Below, piece by piece: positions 1 through 13,100 of a stretch of DNA of 64,000 nucleotides. Positions within the stretch are counted from its first letter, which is position 1. Each line of letters begins with the position of its first letter. The stretch comes from Helopsaltes ochotensis (Eukaryota > Chordata > Aves > Passeriformes > Locustellidae), in assembly GCA_013400155.1 (NCBI GenBank), contig VXBM01000537.1, positions 62,001-126,000 on the forward strand, read 5' to 3'. The notes beneath the pieces were generated by a model. It was not told where the DNA came from and ran no database searches. It was given only the letters and a program-made list of their open reading frames with translations. A program made the translations under genes and the position numbers.

Positions 1-1024
1 CATCACATTAATCTCACAGATTTGGATTTGAGCAAAACAAGACTGGATAACATTCTTACTAATAAGATGAGTATGGCAGTCAGTGACTGAAGCTCTTTCC
101 TGTGAATACCTGCTCTGTTTGTCCACCTCTTTGTGCCCTACCCAGTGGCTTTTTTAGCACTGGCACACTAGACGACATGTAACCTCTAGATGACTGTAAC
201 CCAATTTGAGACTCCATTTCTCATGATTTTGTGTGACTCAGGCCTCTCCTGCCTTCTTTCCCTGACTGCTCCTTTGGAATGACACAAGAGCCTCCTCTCA
301 CCATGGGAATTTTGTTAACTCCTCACTAACTTCTAATCACAGCCACCAAGTAAGTGGTTGCACTTTGCAAGTGCTATTCCAATGTTTCTTTTTTAAGGCT
401 TTACATGGTGTGGCTTTAAAGACAATATAGTAGGACACTAGTTGACTGCTTCCTGTGGGTGAAACCAGTGTTAATTGTCGTTTTCAATGTTTTATGGGTA
501 ACATTCACTCTGCTTGCTCTAATTCTTAACAGCAGGAGAACAGATGGAGGCTAATTGCTATTTTCCCTAGTGGCATTTGGGAAATGTCCCACGACCTGTC
601 TTACAATTGTTTCTCAGTGAACTTCTGTTATCCTGCTTAGCAGAAGCTCAGTAAATGTCTAAAATGATCTGACCCAGGTTTTATATAAAAAAAATTAAAA
701 ATTAGTGACTGACTTCTACTATTTCCCTGTACTTTCATACTAGCCTTGTCGACAAGTTGGCAGCAGACTGATACACTAAGCCCTTTATCTAATTGTTCAT
801 AATGGTATAAACCTTTGGGAAAAGTCATCCTTAATTTCCATTGGAATTTTGCTAGACAAGGGTTTTCCAAATTTAGTTTAGATACAACTTCCTAAAACTC
901 TTGGAAAGTATTTTAGACTCTAAGCTATCACATTTAAATAGGTATGGTGCAGTAGTAGTGCCAGGCAGCAATGGAGGTATTCAAGTTGTATCCTTTTAAT
1001 CCTTGTAGTGCTGATTAATTTTAC
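1..1024 (-). other. LIFR intron 8 (partial)
   Basis: AT-rich sequence after the exon 8 donor. I looked for the next LIFR exon (continuation of the second cytokine-binding module) in all minus frames and saw none, so it should lie outside the window. Nothing else is recognised. Confidence 0.7.
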
Positions 1025-1154
1025 CTTTCAAATAAACTGTACTTTGTTCTTCGTTCTCCATATAGTCCACTGGGCCTGCCTGGTTTCCAGGTGCATTTTA
1101 TGGTCAGAAAGTTGGATGTTTCACAGCTGAGGTTTTGGGGAGTATCAGGAGCAT
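1025..1154 (-). CDS. LIFR: LIFR exon 8: start of the second cytokine-binding module
   Basis: The acceptor is TGCTACAG|A and the donor AAAG|GTAAAA. The exon is 130 bases, phase 1 in and phase 2 out, encoding residues 319-360. It opens APDTPQNLSC with Cys328 and Cys338 in the C-x9-C-x-W pattern, then KPGRPSGLYGERRTKYSLFE, all LIFR-like. Sequon NLS at 325. This is the last LIFR exon I can find; the next must lie left of base 1. Confidence 0.95.
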
Positions 1155-4100
1155 CTGTAGCATGAAAGGAAACCAAAAGAGTTAGCTGATGTTTCGCCAT
1201 CATAGTGTGACATTTGGGTTACTGGCTTCCTGAAAGCATCACTCTTTTGTTTCGCTGGGTCTAGATTGTGTGCTTCAAAAATACATGGCAATAGTTACAC
1301 CGCAACCACAGAAGTAATATGCTTTAAAAAAAAAGACAATAAAATAGATGGATAGTTATCAGCCCCATCTGACTAACACTTGACTCTAGAATTCTAATGA
1401 TTCTGGCAAATCACATGCAAACATGTTCACAAGCTCCAGGTTCTGACCTGGAAGTGTTTCACAGAGACTCTGCCAAGAGTTTTCTGAAATTCTAAGCATC
1501 AGTTAGGCTGCGGAGCAATGCAGGAATGCTGTCAGCTGTGCGTCACATTTTCTAACATGCCAGCCCCACCACTGCTTTGAATTCTCCAAACAAGTCGTGT
1601 CAAGGAAATGGTCCCTTCAGCATGAATTCCACACTGAATTTGAAAATTAAAGCAAGCCCTGAATGGCTCATCCTCTTCACCATGGCTTTGGAAGTGTCCA
1701 TCTTTTCCTTTTAAGTCTTGTTCTTTGTTCCCATACTATAGCAGTGTTGAGTGCCTTGCTGGAAAAGATGGGCAGTGCTCCCAACAGAGAGGTACCCTCG
1801 GGCTACCCATGCCAACATGAGACTAGGTAGAGCACTTATTTCAGGTCTTCTGCACTTGAGGTGTATGGAACTGGAAAGGTGTATGCCAAAGGTAGAGCAA
1901 CAATATCCACCTAGAGATATATCCCCTTCTCTCTGCCCTAGAGAAGGGAAACTAAAACACAAGGCCACAGTAGCAGGCTTACTTCAGATTATGAGCAGTG
2001 AGCCAGAAAATAACGTTTTGCTAGACCTAGGCTTAACCAAAGTGTCGTGTATGCATATTTACTTCCCCTACCTTTTCTTCCGCTCACGAGCAAGAGGATC
2101 ATAATAAGACCTCTCCTCACTAAGTAGGTACTACAAGAAACACTGATAAGAAACAGACTTGGCATCCTATCTGTTTAAGGAAAAACCTATGGGATTGTCA
2201 CAGCTTTCATTTGTGAACCACTGACTTATTTGCCTGGAATATATTCTCACAAAAGCAAATTCTGCCCAAATAACATAAAAACGGTATATGACTGGGAAGT
2301 CATAAAAAGCTGAATTCTGTTTTGCATTTTCTAGTGCACACTTAACAGACCAAGTCAATGACAAGATGCACAGGCTGGAGATTGGAACACACTTTCAAAA
2401 TTATTCCAGTTTCTCCTGTCCTTTTCCTCAATCCCAAGGATCTTAAGTTCAAAGGCATTTGTAATAGGGAATGGGACTCTAATGAGCAGCTTTTGGAAGA
2501 TGCTAACTCTCAAATTCCCTGTGAGGAAAAAACATACAAATCTTTAAAGGGACCAATTATGGGGAGGAAAAATGAGGTACATTAATTTGTTTCAATAGGT
2601 ATCTGTTTCTGGAAAACATGTCTGAACCTTGCATGGTTACACAGAGAAGATACACAGTGAGTCAGTATCTTTAAAGAAAATATTAAAAGGACATTTTACA
2701 AGAATGCCCAGGAAAGAGGAATAGTGCCTAGTTTCCTTTGCTGTAAGTAGTTCCCAAGGAGCTTCTGCCCTGAATGAGCATCTGTCGCTGCTGCAAGCTT
2801 AACTGTTGACTGATTGGTAAATGAATGTTTGCACTTAGAGTTCTTGCTCTTACTCTCACCTAGTCATGGACTATACTAGAACAGATGTAAGCCTAAACTG
2901 ATAGAGACTGGCAGAGGCAGGGGTTGAATATTCATATGGCAATAAATTACAGTTCCAGATCATGAAAAAGTACCTTTGAACAAGAGACCAATGAGAGAAG
3001 CATTGGGCCAGGTTCTAAAGAGGGCTTACATGAGTACTTTCTCATCCTTCCAGACTTGGTGTCTCCTCCATGAGCTGGCCTTTCCACAGTGAAATCAAAC
3101 AAAAGCAATCCCCAGCTCAATTTCAAAACCAAAGGCCAGGAGGGAAGAAAACCACAATAGTATTTTTTTCCTAGCAGAACCCTAAGAGTCTCAAAACAAT
3201 TTTGATTTTCCTAAGGTTAGTAAACATGATACATACATCCTACAAACACGACACTTCCTTCCAACCCATTTTCGAGTCTGCACACTACATTTGTCCCGCT
3301 GCTATTTGAAACACTGGCATTTAGCACTCTTATGGCATGGCTTCGACTGCTCAGTTGCATCATTGTGTAGGATTTTGATCCATAAGTCATATTTGTTATG
3401 CGCTGATCTTCCTCATGGACACAACAGAACGTCAAATCTGAACCTACTGCCACCACAGGGTCCAGAGGAAACACTCCACTCCCACCGGGCTCAGTATCTT
3501 TTCCTAGCAGAGAAGGAAGAAGACAAACAAAAAAAAAAAAACAAGAAACTTCACGTCAACAATTTGCTAAAAACACAGTGCTGATCAGCTAAAATGTGAT
3601 TGAGGAGCACCCCAATGCATATAAATAAATGTTTGCCAGGTTTAATTAACTAGTGATGGCATCATTTCTCTAATCAAAATAGTGTCAAAGGTAGCAGTCC
3701 ATCACTGCCTAATGGTCTTCCTCTGACCTTGGCTTAATTCTTATAAAGAAATAAAAGTCCATATGGTTGCAAGGGAACAAACATACCAGGGATCACTTCT
3801 ACTGAGCTCCAATCACTCCAATCCTTGTGGCCAACAAACTGTGTTGCATTAATGTAACAGCGAATCTTCACATAGTGTGATGTGCATTCCAAAGGCATAT
3901 CTGATGTCCAGTTCCAAGAAAGAATGACGTCTTCATGAGTCAGTTTTGAGTAGTAAGTAACCTGCAAAGTTTTTGCACCAAGAAATCAACTAAGACAGAG
4001 CTTATTTGCACCTGTTAGTAATGACATATAATCTCCAAAGTGTCAACAGAACGGCAAATTAGGTAAAGTAAATAATAAAATCCTCATAGATTGGCATGTT

Positions 4101-7100
4101 CTACCTAACTTTCAGCTGTGCTGTGAATTTACCTGGACAAAAGTCTAAGTTGCTAAACAGCCCACCAGCTACATAGACTGCCCGCCAGAAATACCAGAGG
4201 GCACACATTTGAGAGAGAGCAGGAAGATTCCCAAGCATTTAAAGAGGTATACTGCATCCTGGGCTTCTCATAGGCAATGACATGTTTCAACTTCTCCAAA
4301 ATAAAACTCTTCTAATATTAGTCCCGGGCTGCACATTTCATCTTTTTTCAATTATTAAAATTTATAACACAGAGCTACAAACGTGCCTGGAATAACTCTG
4401 GTTATAAAGAAAGAAAAAAAGCAAGCCGGGCATTCAGAGATGACCAAGACTGGAGACATTGTTGAAGATATAGAAATAATGGTGTAAAGTATCTGTCAAA
4501 TTTATAAGTATGTTCTAATTACAAAGTCCCTGTACCAGAACAAAAAATTCCTGTGACTAAGTACCAACAGTACAGTAGCCAGTGTTCCCATAACTGTGAA
4601 ATTTAACAAGAAGTTACCTGCCAGAAGCATGACTACACTCAGGTCCTGCAAAGCTCTACTGTCTTCATTCCCAGTTTTTTTCAAGTGACCTCTCAGAACA
4701 TTACCAAGGGCAAAAAATGTACAAATATTTTTCATAAAAGAAGAAAGGGACTTACTTGTGTGACTACTTCCGTTGCTTCTTTTCGGAGTATCTGAATCTG
4801 CCAAAGGGCATCCAGTCCATATGGGAAGACTGATCCATTATCATTCCACTTCAGATTTATTGTAGAAGTTGGAAAGTCAGGCATTAAACTAAGAATGCGT
4901 GGAGTGACAGGAACAAAGGCTTGAAAAAGAAGCAGAGATGGGGGAAAAAAATGCCATATTCAGGTCATTTGTCAGCAGCACCAGCCCTACAGGTGTTTAA
5001 CAGCCCCATCTCTCTGCTCTGAACCGGCTAGTAGCTATACAAGCATGTAACTCAACCTCTGTAATTAGAACAAGGCTCTGTGGCTACTTGAGCATGACAG
5101 TTCTCAGGAAAGCACAGGTGCTGATGAATCATCAGGTAGCATTTTCTTTTATACCTCAGCATGTATATGGGTGATTAACTGTCATATGTGAATATAGACA
5201 GTGAATCTTCACAATGCATAATAGGGAAGATATCCCATCTTTCCCAACCTTCCTTCAATACCACAGTGATAAAGGAAATATGGTGAAAGTCTTTGAAGTG
5301 CACATAAGAACACTACTAGGGAGAATGGTGGAAAAACATCCCCAAAAGAAGTATGTTTTGGAGACCAGTAGGGAAATGGGGACTTGCAACAAAAGGGAGA
5401 GTGGCAAGCAAGGCGAGCAGAAGCACAGGATGTAAGAAGCTCACATGAGGTTCTGAAGATCACGGGGGAAAGTGATTTTAAGCTACAAGAAGTATTAAGA
5501 GCATGAGATCCTGATGGGGAAAGGACAAGGAGATTAAACAGAAGCATCTCTTCTACAAATGTGTTGTGGTGAACCAAGAGGTTGAGAAACAGGGAAGAAT
5601 CTTGGTAATACAAGGGCTATGACAGTTCTTTTGGCCTTGTACAACCTAAAACATTTAAAAAAATGTGTGATACATCCAACTTCAGCCCCGACCATGGATT
5701 TGAGAGCTTGCAAAGTGTTCGGCACAATCAATACACTGCCCACAATAACCTCTGATGAACTTGAGAGACTCATCATGTTGAGCAAATTTTTGAGTTGTAC
5801 TTTGTTTAAGTTCTTGAGCTGCTCTTGACTGTAAACAGAACCACGGGTAAGAAGTGGTACTGACATTAGAATTTGACTACACTGAAGGAGTAAGCAGGCA
5901 AACAAAAGTCAAAAACTAGACCAAGCATGGCAGATTGTGTCACTGCCACCTTCTGTTTACAACTTTCTTCTTTGCCTGGAAGAAAATGGGAAAAAATCTC
6001 ATTTACTTGTGTATGTAGATTAGGAATTTGTTCAAATGCTTCCTAGTTTATAACTAGGGCTAAAAAGGGAAAAGAGTGAAGGATGTAACATTGTTGTATT
6101 TTGTTTTCCTCCCCACATTCTGTCCTTGATTTTTTCTGCTCTGAACTATGGGTAAAAGGAGTATTCTTTCTCTTCAAGGGTTAGAGAAAACAACCTATGA
6201 TATATGGAAGCTTCACATGGAGTCAGCACATCAACATTCTACATACAGGTATGCAGCTAAAGAAACCTGCCAGCTTATACACACCTGAGGAGTTGTTAAA
6301 CATAGTATAAAGGTCTTAGGTATACACATGACCTGATACTTACAGATGTCTTTCTGGTGAATTACAAATTCTTTGGTAGGAAAAGCAGTTCCAGAGCTTT
6401 TGATTGTCACTGTGGTGGAGCCCTCTGGGATTGGAATTTCAACCCTTCTCTCCTTAGTTTTAAAACATACTTGAGGGGTAAGGTCACTAAAAAGATAGAG
6501 AGGATTAATCAGTTATTTCAGATGATAGAAAGCTAAGGCAAGTTAAGTCCTATTCTCGCACACTAACAAAACACAAATTCTCTGTAATAAAAAGAAAGCT
6601 TCGTATCGAGTTTGTGAAGGAGTGAGACCTGCTTGGTCAATCTCAGATTAATAGCATTCCCACATCTTTCACTCACTTTTAGCATAGTGGTAGGTTGTGC
6701 ACTGGCTGCATAATGCAACCAGCTAGTTAAGAGAACACTTCAAAGTGAAAACCTTGCTTTTTAACAAAAATCATAGAATCACAGAATTGTTAAGGTAGGA
6801 AAAAACCTTTAAGGTCATCAAATGCAACTGTTAACCTAGCACAAGCACTGTGTTCACCATTCAACCATGTTCTTAAGTGCCATATCCACATGTTTTTTGA
6901 ACACTTCCAGGAATGGTGACTCTACCACTTACCTGGGCACTCTGTTCCAACAGTTTACAACACTTTTTGTGAAAATTTTTTTCTTAATATCTAATTAAAC
7001 TTGAGCCAACAAAAGACATGTTTCTGAAACCTAGTCACCATGAATCAACATCTCAAAATAAGGAAAATAAAAAATCCAAACCAAACCTAATAGTATTGTC

Positions 7101-10100
7101 CCCTCCCTTTGTGTTTCCTGACTCACTCTCCCTCCATTTCTTTTCAAAGTGAGGGCATATGGGTTGAAAAAGCAGGATTACCCCCATGTCCACATCTTAG
7201 ACCAAATCTTTTAACTCCTTTCTGCACCTCAGGTCACAGGTAAAGAGTAGAGGGCAGGGCAGAGGATTCCTAAGATCCCAGGTGAAAATGTAGCCTGTGC
7301 TTAATGTTTGTGCAGTGGTCAGCACAATGTTACCTGGCTTTTGTCTTGAAGATGTAGATATGTACAGGAAACAATAATGGATGGGTCAAGTCCCTTTGCT
7401 CATTATCACTGATATGCAAGTAGAAAGGCAGAAAGTTTGGAAAAATCCAGACCTTCCTCTTGGGGGAATGACGGCAGGAAGGAAAGCAGAAAGAACAATG
7501 CCAGACTTCCTGCTAAGGGACTGTTACTCACTTAAGAACTGGAACAGGACCCTGGAGCTCCCATCAGCTGTAGTCAGGAGTTTGGGTTGAACTCTTAAGA
7601 TTCACACAAGACTCTGGGCTAGCAAAGGCCAGCTGAGACTTGAGTGCTCAGAAAGGCTGTTCCCTCTTCAGTACTGAGATATTATTAGAGGATGTTTGGG
7701 CAACTGAAAAACAAAACCTCTTTCCCTCAGGGATATCTGCACCAAGCTCATCTCAGACTCTCTGCTTCAGGGACCCCAGCCTGTTCTGCTTTGCTAAGGA
7801 GAAACAGCAGCAGCTACATGATTGCTCTTGTTCAGAGGGCAGTACCTCATGAACTCTGCACTTCTGAACTCTGGCCACAGAGTCATATATATGGTGTCTT
7901 TTAAATAGAAATGATAGCTGGCAATGCAGCAGGAATAATGAGACACAGAAAATGAAGCATGTAGGTGGACTAAGTGCAGCCAAGCCCTGGGACCCCAAGG
8001 AAAAGTCTGGGCTGCCTGCAGAATTTACAGGAAAAAAAGACAGTGCAAATATCTGGACTGGGGGCAGGATCAAGATGCAGAATGGATTTGAACTCATCCC
8101 TAGCACATGATAAGTATTTGGCAGACCCACAGCATGGGGAATTGAACATGTAGTTCTCATTAGTGAAAAAACACACAGAAGATTTAAGGGTTTTTTTAAA
8201 CTTTCTCAAAATTCTAAACCTTGCATTCACTTCAGAAAAGATGTTTCAGTTGTGAAATAATTTTTATGTTTCCTCTAATACTACTTAAAATTTCTAAAGA
8301 TTTTAAGGCAGTCGCTGAGAGATTATTCATGTTTTTCCACACGAAATCCACGTGAATCTCAACACTTGTGTCATATATTCTACTGCTTTGGCCCACAATA
8401 TCAGGATTCATTGCTTCCAACTCTCATTTCCTTTTTGACTGAACCTGTTTTGAAGATATCCCTCATGAAAACTCTGAGCAAGGGATAGGCAGACACACAG
8501 AGAAGTCTGAGTAAATAAGAGCATCTTCCAGTTGTTTGAAAAGAGCAAGCAGATTTTGGCAGGCAAACTGTTAGCATGGAACAACTTTGCCAGAAACCCT
8601 GCCATTGCCTGAGTTAACAGGGCCTAGGGGGAGCACCACCCAAGGAAAACTAATGGGGAGATGCTGGGAAACAACAGCATCACAATTTCCATGGGCAGTG
8701 ACTGAGGAAAAACTGTACCTTCATCACAATTTGGTATTTTTTAACCAGGTATGAGGGGGGACTTACTTGGTAGTGTAGCAAAAGTCAGTTTGTCCATGTC
8801 CTCCAGTAGAGGAGATGTCCCAAGTACAGAGAATTTTGTGTAAATTGTGCGTTACACATTTCAAATTCTGAGGGTCCCCTAGAGAGGCTGAAATCATATA
8901 AGAAATGCAGTTAAAAATTGCAGGTCCAAAATGAGCAACTGTAAAACAACTGCTATTTTTTGCATCTGTAGCCATTCTTCTTACATTTATATTGCATGTA
9001 TGTCTGGCCAGTATTTTAAAACTGTTGAATGATTTGTGTACTTGATTAGAAGCCACAAACTCACAGATTTCTGGAGGTACTTGAGATCTGGGTTTATACT
9101 TATCTGTATAAGAGGGGCTGCATCTTTCCACAATACCCGCTCCTTGCCTAGCCTAATAAGCAGGCTTTCGGCCAATGGCAAAACCACAAGCTTTGATATT
9201 AATCTAATGAGTTTTTGCTCTTCTCCATGTCATACATGGAGGGCAATTAGTGACAGAAGGGCAGTTAATCATAATGTGTGAAATGGTTGAAAAGAGCCAA
9301 CATATACAGCAAAAAGGTCTCAATGCAGACATTTACACCAATGCATATGCAGACTATCAGTGGCACTGTGGAGAATTTAACACCCAGTTTTGCACTGGTT
9401 TGCAAGATGTTGCTGGGTGCTGGAAAGCAGAGACCAGGCCTGGAACTGCCTCCATTCCTAGGATGGTGTGGGGCCACAGAGATGACGGGTATGGAACATA
9501 TATATAGTAGGAGAGCAATGCAATTACAAGGTACAGAAGCTACAGAGAAAAAGTAGTTAGTGGATTACATTGCAAAAAACTTACCTATCTCTTGGCTATA
9601 TATTAAGCTTCTTAAGCATAAAATAGCTAGTGCTAAAAGGCAGCGGAGGCTTGAGTTCTTCCACATTCTTCTACTGTTTGTTTTAAGAATAGCAGCTTTA
9701 AGCAGGAGTAAACGTCATCTTCCAAAAAGCTGGTCAGTTCTAAAATTAAATACAGAAATTGAAAAAAAAAAGACCAAAGTTTTAAGTTCTGGACCTGGTA
9801 TGCCACAAATGCCACTTTTTGTTCCATACACTTTTCATCTTCAGTAATATTCCCAGGCATAGCAACTCCTTTTCCTTCCTCTCTTCTCTGTTATAACTCC
9901 TTGATTCATGCATTTTCTGTAAGACATTTCCTCAAGAATCATAGACATACAAAACTCTACAGTTCATAGGTACTCTTCAGGACTATCTAATACCAGAACA
10001 GAATAGACATGGTGGAGTATTACTCCCCTAGGATAAGCCTCTTCATCTTTGATGAAATGTCATGTCTACAAAGGATACTATATATCGTGAATGGAAATGT

Positions 10101-13100
10101 CCTCTGATTCATTTATGCCCTTAAGACCAAACACGCCATCTGTTTTCTTCTTTCCTCTATCAATTTTCAAAAAGCTATGGGATGCCTGAGACATTGCAGA
10201 GCCAGATCTGATCACCCAGGATCACTGGTTCAACCCAGTGTTAACTAATAAACCCTGGAGGAAAAATAATGGCGAGAAAGAAGTGACCCATTTCTTCATC
10301 AAAAAGTACTCGTTGCTACAGCTACTAACTGTAGAGTAAACCTATCTGGAATACTATGTTTAGTGTGTTCACTGAAGATTAACAGGTTTCTTTTTTTAAA
10401 AAGAGAAGCTCAGCTGTTCATCAGGATCCTGAGAACACATTCAGTTCCACCCACACATTGACCACCTTCAGATTTTGTTGTCAAAAGGGAAAAAATGAAG
10501 GAAAACCTATCCAAAAGTTCAGTTAATACCTGGTTCATGGTTTCCCTGCTACCTGAAATCTGTGAAGACATAAGCAGCCTTTCAGAAACCATAACTCTCA
10601 TGTAGCCAGAGGTCTTCTCTCAGCAACCAACAGCAGGAGCTGGGTCATTCTCATGTTAGAATATGACCAAGCCTACCTGTCCTACAGAGCAGCTTTGTTC
10701 CCATTTTGTCTAGGCTCCTATTTTGAAAGGCTCCTGACCTTGACTCAGAAATAGGTTCCAAAGCCAGACAAACATCATCAGAATAACAAACTTTGTTTAA
10801 AAGCCTCTGTAATTTTAAAAGAAACTCCTTTACACTGAAGTTCCCTGCACCACCAAGACTGTGCTCCCCCATCCCTGCAATACAACCATGTATTTCTATT
10901 AGTTTGGTTTTTCATTTGCTTGGTTTTTTGGTTTTTTGCTTTTTTTTAAGCAATCTTCCCTTAGGGGATAGCTGGAAATGCATGAAATGCTCTTCTGTCC
11001 ATTGCCAATCTGCACTGTGCGAGGAGAAGCATAGCAACACTATGCCAAATAATGCAGAGCTGCTCACAAGAGGCCATTTCTCTTCTTTTTCTTGGTCCGC
11101 AATAACCAGGTTACAGGAAAAGTCTGGGCAGCACAAGAGATGAGAGAAATGTTATGGTCAAGACCACTGTCACAGATGGAGGGGCACCTATAAAGCTCAG
11201 TAATTATTTTAATTTCATCATGTTCTCAAATTACTTGAAAACCTCACGAAACACATACTAATTTAAGCTACACTGCCCCCAGAGAGTATCTTTCATATAT
11301 TTCTAATTTGTAATATCCATGCAGTGCAACATACTAAAAGCCAAATCAGGACCAGAGGTTGACAAACCCGGGTAAAGATGAATAAAGAACCAACCAGCAT
11401 GTAAAATATACTAATCTCTGTGCCAAATTCACCCTCTGCATTCAGGTGTATCTCAGGGTATTCGTATTGTATTTCTACATGTTAATGAAAATACAGGATG
11501 TTATCTCCACGTTTAAACTTTGCTCACAAACCTCTAACTTTGTAAAAAGCATGAAGATCACTCAGACAGACCTGGGAGTTACATGAATAAAATGACTGAT
11601 TTCTATTTCAGTCTATGAAGTATACGTAAATTTTATCTATTTATGAGGACTTTTCTAAGGACTTCTTCAAAGGCTATTTCTGGTTTGCAGAAAAGCCCAA
11701 ACCCAAAATTTCAAGCTCTAGAGCACAATCAATTGGCAGTCCTCTATCAGTTGGCAAAGTCAAGGAAAGAATAAAAGGCACTGATGCCACTTGAAGGAGA
11801 GCGAACCGAGCTGTGATGTTAATTAAATCCCAAGCCTTTCGTATTAATCCCGAGCCTCTAAACACATTACCTGTGCAGATTTGTGCAAAACCTGTTTAGT
11901 CATGTCACGTTTATGAGGTAGATTCAGCAACTGTGTGTGTGTGTGTGTGTATTTTAAGAAAATCTGATTTTCTGCACCTCTTGCAACACGTAGCTCACTG
12001 AGTTGTCCTCCTACTGCAGAAGTTTTAAAAGTAACATCATAGCAATGCATTACAAGAAATCTGAGTCATATCGAGTTCTCCTAACTCAAGCACACTTTTA
12101 ATTTCAGTTTCAGAGTCAGACACAGAAGTGAACCTACGTAGTCTCATGCAGGGTATGATGAGAGTAAACCACAATCTTTCATAACAAGAACAGACTCCCT
12201 AGCTCTTGTGTCCTTATATGCATTTTATAACTTGCTGAAAAGCTGGCAATTAGAAGCCTCATGTCACACAATTAAATACCATTAGTCAGGAGTAAAGATT
12301 CCCATTTATAGGCTTGCTTTAATTAAAAAGTTACAACACAATTGAAGTACTTTAAAAATAGGAAGGTTACTTTCTTTGAATGAAAGCTGCCTTCTATCAG
12401 TTCAAAACTAACTCAAACAAGGCATGGATGTTTTTCCTTACTCTGAAAGATATGAAAAGCATGTTATCCTCTAGACAGAGGTATTCTTAGGAACAGGGAT
12501 ATCTATTTAGGACAAGAGAGCTCAACATTGTCAGAAGAAGGTAAAACCTTGACCATGTTTGCCTGGAGTGCAACAAGAGTGGTTGTTACTAAGCATAACT
12601 GTCTTTACACTGCAGGTCTTTGTTTTTAAAAACAGTATGAAGGGGGTTAAGCCCATTTTTCCACCAGAAAAAGCTACTGGAATTAAACTACTTTTAACAG
12701 TTGTCCATATTAAAAAAATATTAGCAATAGCACATCCCATAAGAATCTAATTTCCTTGGGCAATATATTCATCTAACTTCACTGGCACTATCATTAGTGT
12801 TCCAAATGTGCTCCACAACTATCTCTTGCTCCATTTTAAGCACAGTATTTTGTCCTATCTCCAGCAGACAAAGAACAGTTTATCCTCTGCCTTGCAGCAA
12901 CCTCTTACATAGAAGATGACTGATATCAAATCTCTAATAGCTCCTCCCTTAAAAACTCCAATTTGTTTTCACCATTTCCCAGTCTCAGTTTTCAGATTTC
13001 TCGTCATTCCTGGAATAAACATTTCTCCATGCACCAAAGCTGCTGTATCCACAGTTTTGAAAAATATCTGCCCTGAGGCCTGAGCATTATCAAGAACAAT

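Noticed and set aside
5209..5905. Overlapping frames of 123-134 residues in LIFR intron 4
   Set aside because: They occur on both strands with no domain and lie between well-defined LIFR exons, so they are probably chance.
1025..9666. OSMR as the identity of the receptor gene
   Set aside because: OSMR lacks the complete N-terminal cytokine-binding module seen here (exons 3-4), and residues in exons 5-8 match LIFR better.
9633..9860. 75-residue minus-strand frame over LIFR exon 2
   Set aside because: It is out of frame with the signal-peptide reading and runs across the intron acceptor, so it is a shadow.
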